From positions 1 to 49,729 of the IMG/VR virus record IMGVR_UViG_3300033150_000600: a DNA stretch of 49,729 nucleotides. One strand, written 5' to 3'. Positions 1 through 7,338 of this stretch are shown one piece after another (positions within the stretch are counted from its first letter, which is position 1; each line of letters starts with the position of its first letter). Position numbers and translations under genes: made by a program. Origin of the DNA: a virus. Under the pieces are notes generated by a model. It was not told the DNA's origin. It ran no database searches and saw only the letters and a program-made list of their open reading frames with translations.

Positions 1-114
1 CCAAAACCTATTTTAAAGTTTTCGTCAAATAATCCAACCTTATCCATAATTTCTTTTTTTGTAAGCCAGCAACTTCCGAATTCTGCTCCTTTTCCATAAG
101 CCATATAATTCTGT
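1..114. repeat. Terminal direct repeat, left copy (circular overlap)
   Basis: Bases 1-114 are identical to 49616-49729. The repeat lies inside a glycosyltransferase gene that is only complete when the two ends are joined. This is what an assembler leaves at the ends of a circular or circularly permuted genome. It need not be a real virion terminus. Confidence 0.95.
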
Positions 115-575
115 GATAAGTCAATTTCTTTAATTCTTAACGCTTCTTTTGCCTTTCTCGTTTGTTTCATTAAAGCCGGCATAGCAATACCACAATCGGG
201 ATTATCCTCAAAGGTTTTAATCAATGCTTCAAGCCAGCCCTCGTAAACGAATACATCGTTATTCATACAACATATCCAATCGCCACGGGCCAATTTAAAG
301 CCCTGATTACAACCTTTGGCGAAACCAAGATTTTCCTTATTTCTTATTAAAATATCAGCCCATTTATCTAATAGTTCTTTATCAACTATTGAACCATTAT
401 CTATTAAAACTAATTCATAAGGAATTTTCGTGTATTTTTTTATTCTTTTGAAGCAATGTTCAGCGAACCAAGACGACTCGTCTCTATCTTTAATAACCTT
501 GCCTGATTTACCGGTAAAATAATTCGGGATAACAATTGATACAAGTTTTGGCTTTGTTTTAATCTTTAAGGCCAT
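1..575 (-). CDS. Family 2 glycosyltransferase, N-terminal part (gene crosses the join)
   Basis: The ATG is at 573-575 and the frame is open to base 1. It continues at 49615 and stops at 49447, giving one protein of about 247 residues. The N-terminus reads LVSIVIPNYF, followed by ELVLIDNGS, NLGFAKGCNQGF and an acidic metal-site motif CCMNNDVFV, the usual order of a GT-A (GT2, rhamnosyltransferase-like) nucleotide-sugar transferase. The C-terminal half, annotated at the other end, has GLFDENFKIGFGEDRDYWRR, typical of the acceptor side of this family. The start overlaps the stop of the upstream glycosyltransferase by about 10 bases, suggesting translational coupling. The sugar and acceptor cannot be told. 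Confidence 0.9.
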   Translation of the reverse strand, partial: MALKIKTKPKLVSIVIPNYFTGKSGKVIKDRDESSWFAEHCFKRIKKYTKIPYELVLIDNGSIVDKELLDKWADILIRNKENLGFAKGCNQGFKLARGDWICCMNNDVFVYEGWLEALIKTFEDNPDCGIAMPALMKQTRKAKEALRIKEIDLSQNYMAYGKGAEFGSCWLTKKEIMDKVGLFDENFKIGF

Positions 576-1258
576 AAATTTTCAGGCAATTCTTTAACTA
601 ATTTCTTGTCATCAATCATTTTCCTATACTCTTTGTCATAGATATAGTCCCGACCTGCTCTGGCATATTTTCTTGCCCTGTTTTCTTCTGTCATATAACC
701 ATAATGAAGAATTGGCGTATCTGAATGAAATCTTGTTTCTTTGGGTAAATGAATAAAAGTCGTTGGACAAGCATATCCGGCGTATTTAGGCAAATAAGTA
801 ATGTTCGGTTGCCATTTATAAGCCCTGACGTGGTGAATGCTTTTCCAAAGCCGGTCATTTCTGAAAGTTTTTTCGCTATCCCACAAATAAATCAATCTAA
901 ACCAAAATGTTTTCTTTTTTTCATCTTGCCAAAACTTTTCTAATTGTTCTTTTAGGTTCTTGGGATAAATTTCATCTGAATCGGGAAATAATACTATATC
1001 CGGTTTAACATCATCGAGCATTCTAATCGTGTTATCTCTTTGAAGGCCTTGATTCCATCTTCCATTATTCTTTGTTTCTATATACTTGACAACTTTCGGG
1101 TGGTTAACCACCGCTTTGCGGATATAAGGCGTCGGCTCGTTAAGATTTACATAAATCTCGTCAACATATTTAGATAAATCTTCTAAAACCATATCAATAT
1201 AATCATCATCATCGTGAGCCATAAAACAAGCAACAATTTTGGGACTTTTTTTAACCAT
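566..1258 (-). CDS. Glycosyltransferase (GT-A, GT2-like), 230 aa
   Basis: The protein begins MVKKSPKIVACFMAHDDDDY, followed by an acidic loop DIVLFPDSDEIYP at about residue 90 that fits the DXD-type metal and nucleotide-sugar site of GT-A enzymes. It is rich in Trp and Tyr, as in sugar-binding proteins. The family resembles small phage and bacterial GT2-like transferases that begin with a KIVA-type strand. I chose the ATG at 1258 because it overlaps the stop of the upstream gene by 8 bases; an ATG 18 bases upstream is also in frame. The stop overlaps the next glycosyltransferase. Donor and acceptor are unknown. Confidence 0.8.
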   Translation of the reverse strand: MVKKSPKIVACFMAHDDDDYIDMVLEDLSKYVDEIYVNLNEPTPYIRKAVVNHPKVVKYIETKNNGRWNQGLQRDNTIRMLDDVKPDIVLFPDSDEIYPKNLKEQLEKFWQDEKKKTFWFRLIYLWDSEKTFRNDRLWKSIHHVRAYKWQPNITYLPKYAGYACPTTFIHLPKETRFHSDTPILHYGYMTEENRARKYARAGRDYIYDKEYRKMIDDKKLVKELPENLWP

Positions 1259-1451
1259 TTTTCTCAAAGGGTTCAACGCAAATTTCGAAATGAAATTTTA
1301 GGGTTTTCCCTTTTGGGCAAATCTCTTTTATTCCTTCTCCGTTTGGTAATTTTAGTTCAAAAACTTCTCCTTCTTCTAAAGCGAAATCGCAATGGTAGGC
1401 GTGTTCTTCTCTGTGTTTTTTGTATTTTGTTAAAGGTTTCCAAATTATCAT
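1251..1451 (-). CDS. Hypothetical protein, 66 aa
   Basis: I do not recognise this protein. It is a small soluble product starting MIIWKPLTKYKKHREE, with alternating charged and aliphatic residues (EGEVFELKLPNGEGIKEICP) suggesting a small beta-rich domain. It is joined to the upstream methyltransferase by an ATGA stop/start overlap and overlaps the downstream glycosyltransferase start, so it is translated as part of the glycan operon. Its place between a methyltransferase and a glycosyltransferase suggests an accessory role, which is inference only. Confidence 0.7.
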   Translation of the reverse strand: MIIWKPLTKYKKHREEHAYHCDFALEEGEVFELKLPNGEGIKEICPKGKTLKFHFEICVEPFEKNG

Positions 1452-1993
1452 ATTTTCTGAATTATACCCATTCCTGGTATTAAATGACCTTTTCCATAAA
1501 TTGTACTCCCGTACTCTAAATTGACTTTAGGATATCTAATTTCTTTCCAGAAATCCCTGACTCCTTCCCTGATATTAACCGTGTCGTGCATCAATATCAA
1601 TCCTCTATCTTTAACTAATGGTACATACATTTCAAAATCTTTTTTTACTCCTTTGTAACTATGGTCTCCATCTATCAATAAAAGCTCGTATTGACCAAAT
1701 TGTTTGACTTTCTCAAATACTTCTTTTGAATGTGAATTGCCAACTACTAAATGCCAATAAGGTCTTAATTCTTCCGGAACTCTATTCGTTCTATCTCTTA
1801 AATCAATTGAAACAAGTTTTCCTTTTCCGTTTTCTTTTAGGGCGGACAAAAAGGTTCTGGTACTTTGAGCTTGTCCAACTCCAATCTCTAATATCAAATC
1901 TGGTTTACTTTCTAAAACAATCTCGTAAAGCATTAAAACATATACCCTCATTGCCCTTCTCATTTGTTTCATCTGGAGTACAATTTCGTTCAT
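1448..1993 (-). CDS. SAM-dependent methyltransferase (Methyltransf_24 / cephalosporin hydroxylase-like), 181 aa
   Basis: The motif LILEIGVGQAQSTRTFLSAL (residues about 34-53) is a Rossmann glycine-rich SAM-binding loop. It is followed by LVSIDLRDR (acidic end of strand 2) and LLLIDGDHSYKGVKKDF (about residue 107), which is the signature of the class I methyltransferase family that includes cephalosporin hydroxylase-like and glycan methyltransferases. The HDTVN motif near residue 135 also fits. Length is close to that of the isolated domain. It sits between glycosyltransferase genes with ATGA overlaps at both ends, so O-methylation of a sugar is the likely role; this is inferred from context. 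Confidence 0.85.
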   Translation of the reverse strand: MNEIVLQMKQMRRAMRVYVLMLYEIVLESKPDLILEIGVGQAQSTRTFLSALKENGKGKLVSIDLRDRTNRVPEELRPYWHLVVGNSHSKEVFEKVKQFGQYELLLIDGDHSYKGVKKDFEMYVPLVKDRGLILMHDTVNIREGVRDFWKEIRYPKVNLEYGSTIYGKGHLIPGMGIIQKI

Positions 1994-2631
1994 CTTTCTT
2001 TGTGATAATAAATGAAAGTTGGCTTGTGAATTATATGGACTTTATCCATTCCTTCAAACATTGCTATTTTTTCAATCAATTCCCAATCATAAGTGATTTT
2101 TCTTCTTGGTCTTGGTTTAAATCCACCATATTTCTCAAATATATCTTTCTTGTAAAGGAAACTTCCTAAATCACATTGTTGGGGTTTTATCTGGCATTTT
2201 AAAATATGTCTGTAATCTTTATTTATTACTCCTCTTATTTCCATATCAACTCCTATTAAAACCGCTTCCGGTTTTTGTTTGTGTCCTTCAACTAATGTTT
2301 CTAAATGGTCCGGATACCATAAATTATCATCGTCTAAAAAACAAATCCATTCATCTCCCCATTCTCTTTGACTATCTTTTAGATAAGCAAAGGAGATGAC
2401 TGCCCCAACATTTCTGGCAAATCCGCCGAAATAGTGGGTTCTTACTCCCAAATCAACCCAGTGTCTGTTTTTGTTTCCTCTACATATCTTTGGTAATTTC
2501 CATCTTAATTCGGAATTATTATCATTAACTATAATGTGTTGCCATTTCTTGTAAGTTTGATTGTCAACGCATTCAATTACTCTTCTTACTCCTTCTAATC
2601 GCCAACCCGCTGTTATTATTGTAATGTTCAT
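1990..2631 (-). CDS. Family 2 glycosyltransferase, 213 aa
   Basis: The N-terminus MNITIITAGWRLEGVRRVIE is the first GT-A strand. HIIVNDNNSE and the DXD-type motif WICFLDDDNLWYPDHLETL (about residues 100-118) form the nucleotide-sugar and metal site. A second conserved block, FLYKKDIFEKYGGFKPRPRR, follows. The frame is open for 31 more codons upstream, but I start at 2631 because this ATG forms an ATGA overlap with the upstream glycosyltransferase, the rule throughout this operon. It is a typical GT2 enzyme of unknown donor; the C-terminus is short, ending soon after the acceptor-side motif. Confidence 0.88.
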   Translation of the reverse strand: MNITIITAGWRLEGVRRVIECVDNQTYKKWQHIIVNDNNSELRWKLPKICRGNKNRHWVDLGVRTHYFGGFARNVGAVISFAYLKDSQREWGDEWICFLDDDNLWYPDHLETLVEGHKQKPEAVLIGVDMEIRGVINKDYRHILKCQIKPQQCDLGSFLYKKDIFEKYGGFKPRPRRKITYDWELIEKIAMFEGMDKVHIIHKPTFIYYHKER

Positions 2632-3344
2632 TTTAAAAGTTTTAATGGGATATTTGTTTTTGGGTCTATTTTCGGATATGGTTTTCTCAAATAATCTTGT
2701 TTCTGTCTTACCGGAAAACTCCATTGTCTATTATACCAATCCGGATAACCTCTATTCTTACAATATCCTAAATGGTTCAACCATAAATTATTTGCCCAAC
2801 TACATTCTTTGCCTAATTTATTCCTCATTCTTTTAAGGAATTCAGCGTCATCCCAATATCTGTTTCCAAGTCCGCCCATCGCAATATAATCAGATTTTCT
2901 TTGAATTCTGAAATAAGCTGATAATGCCTTTCTTGCCCTGCTTAAATCTCCTTTTGTCCATTTCATATTGGGAATTCTCTGTATCCTACAACCTATGCCT
3001 CCGTGATTGGGATATTTTTTCATTAAACCAATCAACTGCTGAATAACATCTGGTTCAAGTTCGGGAACTATAATGTCGTCTTGCATCATAATAAAGAACT
3101 CTGACTCAACGAACTCAAACCCTTGGTCATAAGCAAAGCATAAAGTAACTTCTTTTTTGTTTGAAACGAGCTTGTAAATCTTGCCTTCTCTTTTTAATTT
3201 CTCCAGATACTCTAATGTTCCATCTCTTGAAGCGTTGTCAACCACTATCAATCTAAACGGAGTTTTTACTCTCTTATAAAGCTCTTCAATACTTCTTTTG
3301 GTGAAATGTAATCGGTTACAAGTAAGTAATACTATGTCAATCAT
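2628..3344 (-). CDS. Family 2 glycosyltransferase, 238 aa
   Basis: The sequence MIDIVLLTCNRLHFTKRSIE, then LIVVDNASRDGTLEYLEKL and EFFIMMQDDIIVPEL, gives the GT2 order of first strand, UDP-sugar Asp and DXD-like DD. The C-terminus ends YPKIDPKTNIPLKLLK. The upstream fusion enzyme carries the same tail (YPDIDPETNIPVKI) after its own glycosyltransferase domain, and the two domains match along their length, so they are paralogues made by duplication. ATGA overlaps couple it on both sides. Donor sugar is unknown. Confidence 0.88.
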   Translation of the reverse strand: MIDIVLLTCNRLHFTKRSIEELYKRVKTPFRLIVVDNASRDGTLEYLEKLKREGKIYKLVSNKKEVTLCFAYDQGFEFVESEFFIMMQDDIIVPELEPDVIQQLIGLMKKYPNHGGIGCRIQRIPNMKWTKGDLSRARKALSAYFRIQRKSDYIAMGGLGNRYWDDAEFLKRMRNKLGKECSWANNLWLNHLGYCKNRGYPDWYNRQWSFPVRQKQDYLRKPYPKIDPKTNIPLKLLK

Positions 3345-4636
3345 CTTTTCTTATAAACGCAAAGGATTGACTTTTGGGCATTGTGTCCTTTCAATTCAGT
3401 CATATTCCTATGCTCTATTGGTTTATATCCAAGCCAATGTTTTAAAAGATAATGAAGAACTGGTTTTGTCAAAGCAACCTTATGTCCTTCTTCTAAAATT
3501 GTTTTCGGCCCCAATTCGCCATCAGGGACAATTATTCCTAATATCCCGCCCTTTTTTAAAACTCTGTCCCATTCTTTTAAAGTTTTCTTTGTGTCCGAAA
3601 AATGCTCTAATGAATGACAAGCCATTACATAATCTAATTCTTCGTCTCTAAACATCCATAAATCATCTCCGGAAATCCCAACTATATCTACTCCCGGAAA
3701 AGGGAACAAATCAATGCCAATCGCATCTGGGTGAACTTTCCTATAACCACAACCGACATCTATTCCTCGACCTTGACAATACTTGGCAAGCAAACTTCTT
3801 TGCCCTTCACATTGTTTTGTCCACTTTTCAGTCGGCACTCCCTTTTCTTTCATTCTTTTCTCTCTTCTTTGTTGCTCTCTTTCATCATAAGGGTGATTTA
3901 TCTTTACTGGTATATTCGTTTCAGGGTCAATATCCGGATATGGTTTCTGCTCTCCTTGTTTAACTCTTTCTGGGCTATAAGTGAAATAATCTTTAAATCC
4001 TTTAACATACCCTTTGTTTTCTGGCATAAAACCAATATGGTTAGCATAAAGATAAGTTGCCATCGCATACTTCTTTTTAAGTTTTTTCATTGTATTGGCG
4101 AAAGTATGCGACTCCCAATGCCTTAATCTGCCAAATGGTCTATCTCCTAATTGAGCTAAATCGCTTCTCTTCTGAATCCGGAAAACAGAAGGCATACTTT
4201 TTATTGTATCAATCAATTCTCTGTCTTCGTCTATCTCTAATCTTGCTGTCCTTTGTATCCTCATACATATCGCTCCATAATCCGGATAGTATTTGTTAAA
4301 TAAATGAACTAATCTCTCCAACCAACAAGGTCGTAAGTTCGGAGGGATTAGGTCATCTTGGGTCGTAACAAATACTTCTGACTCAACCAGTTTAAATCCT
4401 TCATTTAATGCTTTAGGTTGACCTATGTTTTGGGATAGAAAAATATGCTCGCTAATCTTTCCAATCTTTTTACAATGTTTCAAGTAATCTTTTGTACCAT
4501 CGGTTGAAGCATTATCAATCACTATCAATCTGTAAGGATAAAAAGTTCTTTTGTAAATCTCGTCAATTGTTCTTTTAAGGAAATGAACTCTTTGGTATGT
4601 AACTAACAGAATATCAATTGGCTTGGTTTTTTCCAT
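3341..4636 (-). CDS. Fused GT2 glycosyltransferase and SAM methyltransferase, 431 aa
   Basis: Residues 1 to about 250 are a GT2 domain (IDILLVTYQRVHFLKRTIDE, LIVIDNASTDGTKDYL, EVFVTTQDDLIPP). After a charged linker, residues about 285-431 are a class I methyltransferase (GRGIDVGCGYRKVHPDAIGI as the SAM loop, then MACHSLEHFSDTKKTLKEW and VLKKGGILGIIVPD). The methyltransferase type matches those at 15.6, 20.0 and 20.5 kb. A fusion like this suggests that a sugar is transferred and methylated, or capped, by one protein. The glycosyltransferase half is a paralogue of the downstream gene. There is a 1-base gap to the upstream GT4 gene. Confidence 0.88.
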   Translation of the reverse strand: MEKTKPIDILLVTYQRVHFLKRTIDEIYKRTFYPYRLIVIDNASTDGTKDYLKHCKKIGKISEHIFLSQNIGQPKALNEGFKLVESEVFVTTQDDLIPPNLRPCWLERLVHLFNKYYPDYGAICMRIQRTARLEIDEDRELIDTIKSMPSVFRIQKRSDLAQLGDRPFGRLRHWESHTFANTMKKLKKKYAMATYLYANHIGFMPENKGYVKGFKDYFTYSPERVKQGEQKPYPDIDPETNIPVKINHPYDEREQQRREKRMKEKGVPTEKWTKQCEGQRSLLAKYCQGRGIDVGCGYRKVHPDAIGIDLFPFPGVDIVGISGDDLWMFRDEELDYVMACHSLEHFSDTKKTLKEWDRVLKKGGILGIIVPDGELGPKTILEEGHKVALTKPVLHYLLKHWLGYKPIEHRNMTELKGHNAQKSILCVYKKR

Positions 4637-4637
4637 T

Positions 4638-5828
4638 TTAATAATCTTCTAATAAAATCGGTTCTAATTGTTTTTTGTAAATAATATCTATGTTACAGGA
4701 ATTTTTAATCCTCAAAAACTGCTGATTTATCTTACTATTCTTTAGATATTCATCTATTTTTTTGGCTAACTTCAGATAAGCATCATCAGTTACACTCGTA
4801 AAACTCAATTTTCGAACCGAACCAAAACTATGAGCTAAAACACTTTTATTTTCCTCGCCAAAGTCAAATAAAGGCGGAAAATCTTTGTTAAGAACAAGCA
4901 ATTGTTTAGTCATTGATGCTTCTAAAAGGACGTTTGAGCATACTTCTGAAGTTGTTGGGAAAATAAATAAGTTTGAAATTTGCATAAGGTCTCTTACCAC
5001 ATCTCTTGGGACTCCCCCAATTGTTTCCGGTGATAAAGTTGAAGTAAAAACAATTTCGTCTTTACTTAAACCCTTTTCGTAAGCAAATTTCAGTTTAGCT
5101 TCAATCTGTTCTTTTAACCTCCTTGCGTTAGCATTACAAATAATCAATAAAACCTTATTTCCTATCTCTTTTAATTTAGCAAATACTTCTATAACCTTAT
5201 CTATTCCCTTGGCGTCCATTCTGGTTGAGCAAATCGGGTAGGTTTGAATAATATCCCGATTAAATAAATCATACTTATCTGCTAACTGGTAAGTGATAGG
5301 GTGCCAGTCAAAAAACAATCTGGGGTCTTTGTTATTAAATACCACTCTAACATCGCTTTCGCTTACGCCAATCGCTTTGGCAAATCTCGGGACATCGGTA
5401 TAGTTCATATAAACATACCTGCTTCTGGGCATTTTAAGATTTAACCCTCCGCTTATCGCTGAATGTGCCCAATGTATCCATTTAACATTCGAAACACCAC
5501 ACTCCATAATAGCTTTTCGATAAGTATAATATGCTTGTAGGTATATCAAGTCGTGTTCAATAGCTACATCAAATTCCTTCAACTCCTTTTTAAAAATTTC
5601 AATGAGCTGTTTTTTAATTTCTGGGTTCTCTACATTCTTCTCCATTCTAAATCTCGGAAATATCGCTTTCATTTCGCATTCTATTCCCTCTCCTTTACAG
5701 CCTTCTTGAGCAAAGAAAACTACTTTATGACCATATTTATTCAAGGTCTTAATCTGGTCTCGAACGTCATTCACCAATGAATAACTTTCCGGCATATTTC
5801 TAAAAGCTGTAAGGATTGCTATCTTCAT
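4638..5828 (-). CDS. GT-B (GT4-like) glycosyltransferase, 396 aa
   Basis: The protein opens MKIAILTAFRNMPESYSLVN, followed by a long N-terminal Rossmann half. The C-terminal half has ICSTRMDAKGIDKVIEVF and then LFIFPTTSEVCSNVLLEAS, the GT4 E-x7-E nucleotide-sugar motif. Length is normal for GT4. It starts with an ATGA overlap on the small head-associated gene, so sugar genes directly follow capsid genes in the same transcript. This layout suggests late expression together with virion proteins (inference). Confidence 0.88.
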   Translation of the reverse strand: MKIAILTAFRNMPESYSLVNDVRDQIKTLNKYGHKVVFFAQEGCKGEGIECEMKAIFPRFRMEKNVENPEIKKQLIEIFKKELKEFDVAIEHDLIYLQAYYTYRKAIMECGVSNVKWIHWAHSAISGGLNLKMPRSRYVYMNYTDVPRFAKAIGVSESDVRVVFNNKDPRLFFDWHPITYQLADKYDLFNRDIIQTYPICSTRMDAKGIDKVIEVFAKLKEIGNKVLLIICNANARRLKEQIEAKLKFAYEKGLSKDEIVFTSTLSPETIGGVPRDVVRDLMQISNLFIFPTTSEVCSNVLLEASMTKQLLVLNKDFPPLFDFGEENKSVLAHSFGSVRKLSFTSVTDDAYLKLAKKIDEYLKNSKINQQFLRIKNSCNIDIIYKKQLEPILLEDY

Positions 5829-6037
5829 TTTGTTATGTACTTACCCTTTTTCAATTTCTTTGCTTCTTTTTGGGGCCTCATCATTCTATCCATTGGTGGT
5901 TTTCTTAATGATTTTCTTTTAGTAGCAATCTTTGCTACTCCAAGTTCAATCAAACCGTGAGCAACATTGTTGCTTACAATTTCAATCTCTCCTTTTTTAT
6001 GACCCTTATAATCTTTTAAATAAATTATTCTCTGCAC
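5825..6037 (-). CDS. Small capsid-associated hypothetical protein, 70 aa, GTG start
   Basis: The frame opens at a GTG (MQRIIYLKDYKGHKKGEIEI) and contains SNNVAHGLIELGVAKIATKR, a short pattern of the kind often encoded directly after major capsid genes in HK97-like phages. The rest is strongly basic (Lys/Arg tail). A head or decoration role is possible, but only by position. It is separated from the capsid gene by a stable hairpin and is coupled to the GT4 gene by ATGA. Confidence 0.65.
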   Translation of the reverse strand: MQRIIYLKDYKGHKKGEIEIVSNNVAHGLIELGVAKIATKRKSLRKPPMDRMMRPQKEAKKLKKGKYITK

Positions 6038-6049
6038 AGTTTGTTGGAA

Positions 6050-6107
6050 GGAGACAAAGGAGAAGATAGTCCAGAAGGCACGAAACTATCCTCTACTCTT
6101 TGTCTCC
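6050..6107 (-). other. Stable hairpin just after the major capsid gene
   Basis: A 10-bp outer stem (6050-6059 with 6098-6107) and a 6-bp inner stem (6065-6070 with 6085-6090) enclose a 14-base loop. There is no U-tract, so it is not a good intrinsic terminator. It could protect the 3' end of capsid mRNA or be an RNase III site, giving more capsid than downstream glycosyltransferase message (inference). Confidence 0.65.
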
Positions 6108-6126
6108 ACTCCAAGTTAGTTTATCA

Positions 6127-7338
6127 CTAAGGAATACCAGTAAGTTTCCTAATAGCGTTTTCAAGGACACAATTTCCAGCTATTCTTTCAACAACCCTGA
6201 TACCAACTTGGTCTTTCTCCCAAGCATCGCCTGCTTCACGAGAAATCGTAACGGTCATTCTTTTTCTGTCGCCGAGCCAATAACCTCTCTTGTAATCTCC
6301 GAAATAAATTTCGGATTCAGGAAGCCAGTTATTCTCAATGACAGGATAACCGTAAATCGTGGCGGGTTGGCCTGGAGCTACTGCTTCTTGCCAGATGTAC
6401 CTATTCTGGCTATCCTTGATTTTTCTCAACTCCTTGATATTCGTGTTGTGAACCAAGAACTTGGCATTTGCCCTGTACTTGGAAGGCAACAGATAAATCA
6501 AGTTAATAATGTCGTCAAAATCAAGGTTTCCAGAACAAGCAACACTACCAATTGAGCAATTAGTCAAACCAGTTGGTTGGCCAGTACCACTACCAGCGGT
6601 AATGACTTTGTCCTCTTCATCTCTAATTGCCTCGGCAAATAGACTGATGATTAACCTTACAACATCGAAAGTGTCGCAATCTTCAACCAATTCTTCACTG
6701 GCATAAAGAATAGCGGCAACTTTGTAAGCAGTAAGGGTTTTTTCGGAAAAATCGGCTGTAGTGGTAGATTTGGTGGCATTTTCCGAAGTCCAAGTAACCT
6801 TTGGCTTGCTTCCGAGTTTCGGGATTTTCATTACGTCCCTTTTCATCGGAACAACCCTAACAAGGCCACGCATGTGATGCGGGTCTTCTAAGTCCTTAAT
6901 AAGTTCAGCCCGGAACTCATCAGGAAATAGATAACCACCATCGGCCGCAACTCCTTCGCTCAATGCTTTAAGAACAGCATGGTCACCATTGACAAGGGCT
7001 TGAAAGAATCCAACGATTTTTTCTTCCTTGCTCAAGCTATCCACGCCCTTCCTAACATCGACGGGAGTATAAAGCTTGCTGGCCATATCTGGTCTCCTGC
7101 CGGCCAACTCGTCTAATTTCTCTTTCAATTCTTTTAAGTTCAATTTTTTCTCAATTTTCTTAACCACTTTTTCAACTGCTTCCTCAACTTCTTCTTCGGT
7201 TTCTTCTGTTTCCTCTTCAGTTTCTTCAACTGCTTCTTCGGTTTCCTCTTCTTTTGGTGCTTCTTCCTCCTCTTCTAATTGTTTCCTCAATTCGTCTATC
7301 TCGGCTAACTTTTTCTTGAGTTCATCTTTTGCGCTCAT
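6127..7338 (-). CDS. Major capsid protein, HK97 fold, 403 aa
   Basis: Residues 1 to about 100 are a Glu/Lys-rich coiled coil (repeated EEETEE), the delta-domain scaffold expected to be removed by the protease. The mature part begins near SLSKEEKIVGFFQALV and has the HK97-family order: GVAADGGYLFPDEFRAELI (N-arm), VRVVPMKRDVMKIPKLGS, an E-loop region KVTWTSENATKSTT, ILYASEELVEDCD, then TAGSGTGQPTGL and the C-terminal GYPVIENNWLPESEIYFGDY. Length is typical for phage_capsid family proteins. It overlaps the end of the protease gene by 17 bases. Confidence 0.95.
   Translation of the reverse strand: MSAKDELKKKLAEIDELRKQLEEEEEAPKEEETEEAVEETEEETEETEEEVEEAVEKVVKKIEKKLNLKELKEKLDELAGRRPDMASKLYTPVDVRKGVDSLSKEEKIVGFFQALVNGDHAVLKALSEGVAADGGYLFPDEFRAELIKDLEDPHHMRGLVRVVPMKRDVMKIPKLGSKPKVTWTSENATKSTTTADFSEKTLTAYKVAAILYASEELVEDCDTFDVVRLIISLFAEAIRDEEDKVITAGSGTGQPTGLTNCSIGSVACSGNLDFDDIINLIYLLPSKYRANAKFLVHNTNIKELRKIKDSQNRYIWQEAVAPGQPATIYGYPVIENNWLPESEIYFGDYKRGYWLGDRKRMTVTISREAGDAWEKDQVGIRVVERIAGNCVLENAIRKLTGIP

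Noticed and set aside
1-114. Physical terminal repeat of the virion DNA
   Set aside because: The repeat is inside a glycosyltransferase gene and of a length typical of assembly overlap. It gives no evidence for the true DNA ends.
6050-6107. Intrinsic terminator after the capsid gene
   Set aside because: The stem is strong, but no T-run follows on the minus strand, and the glycosyltransferase genes behind it have no promoter that I can see.
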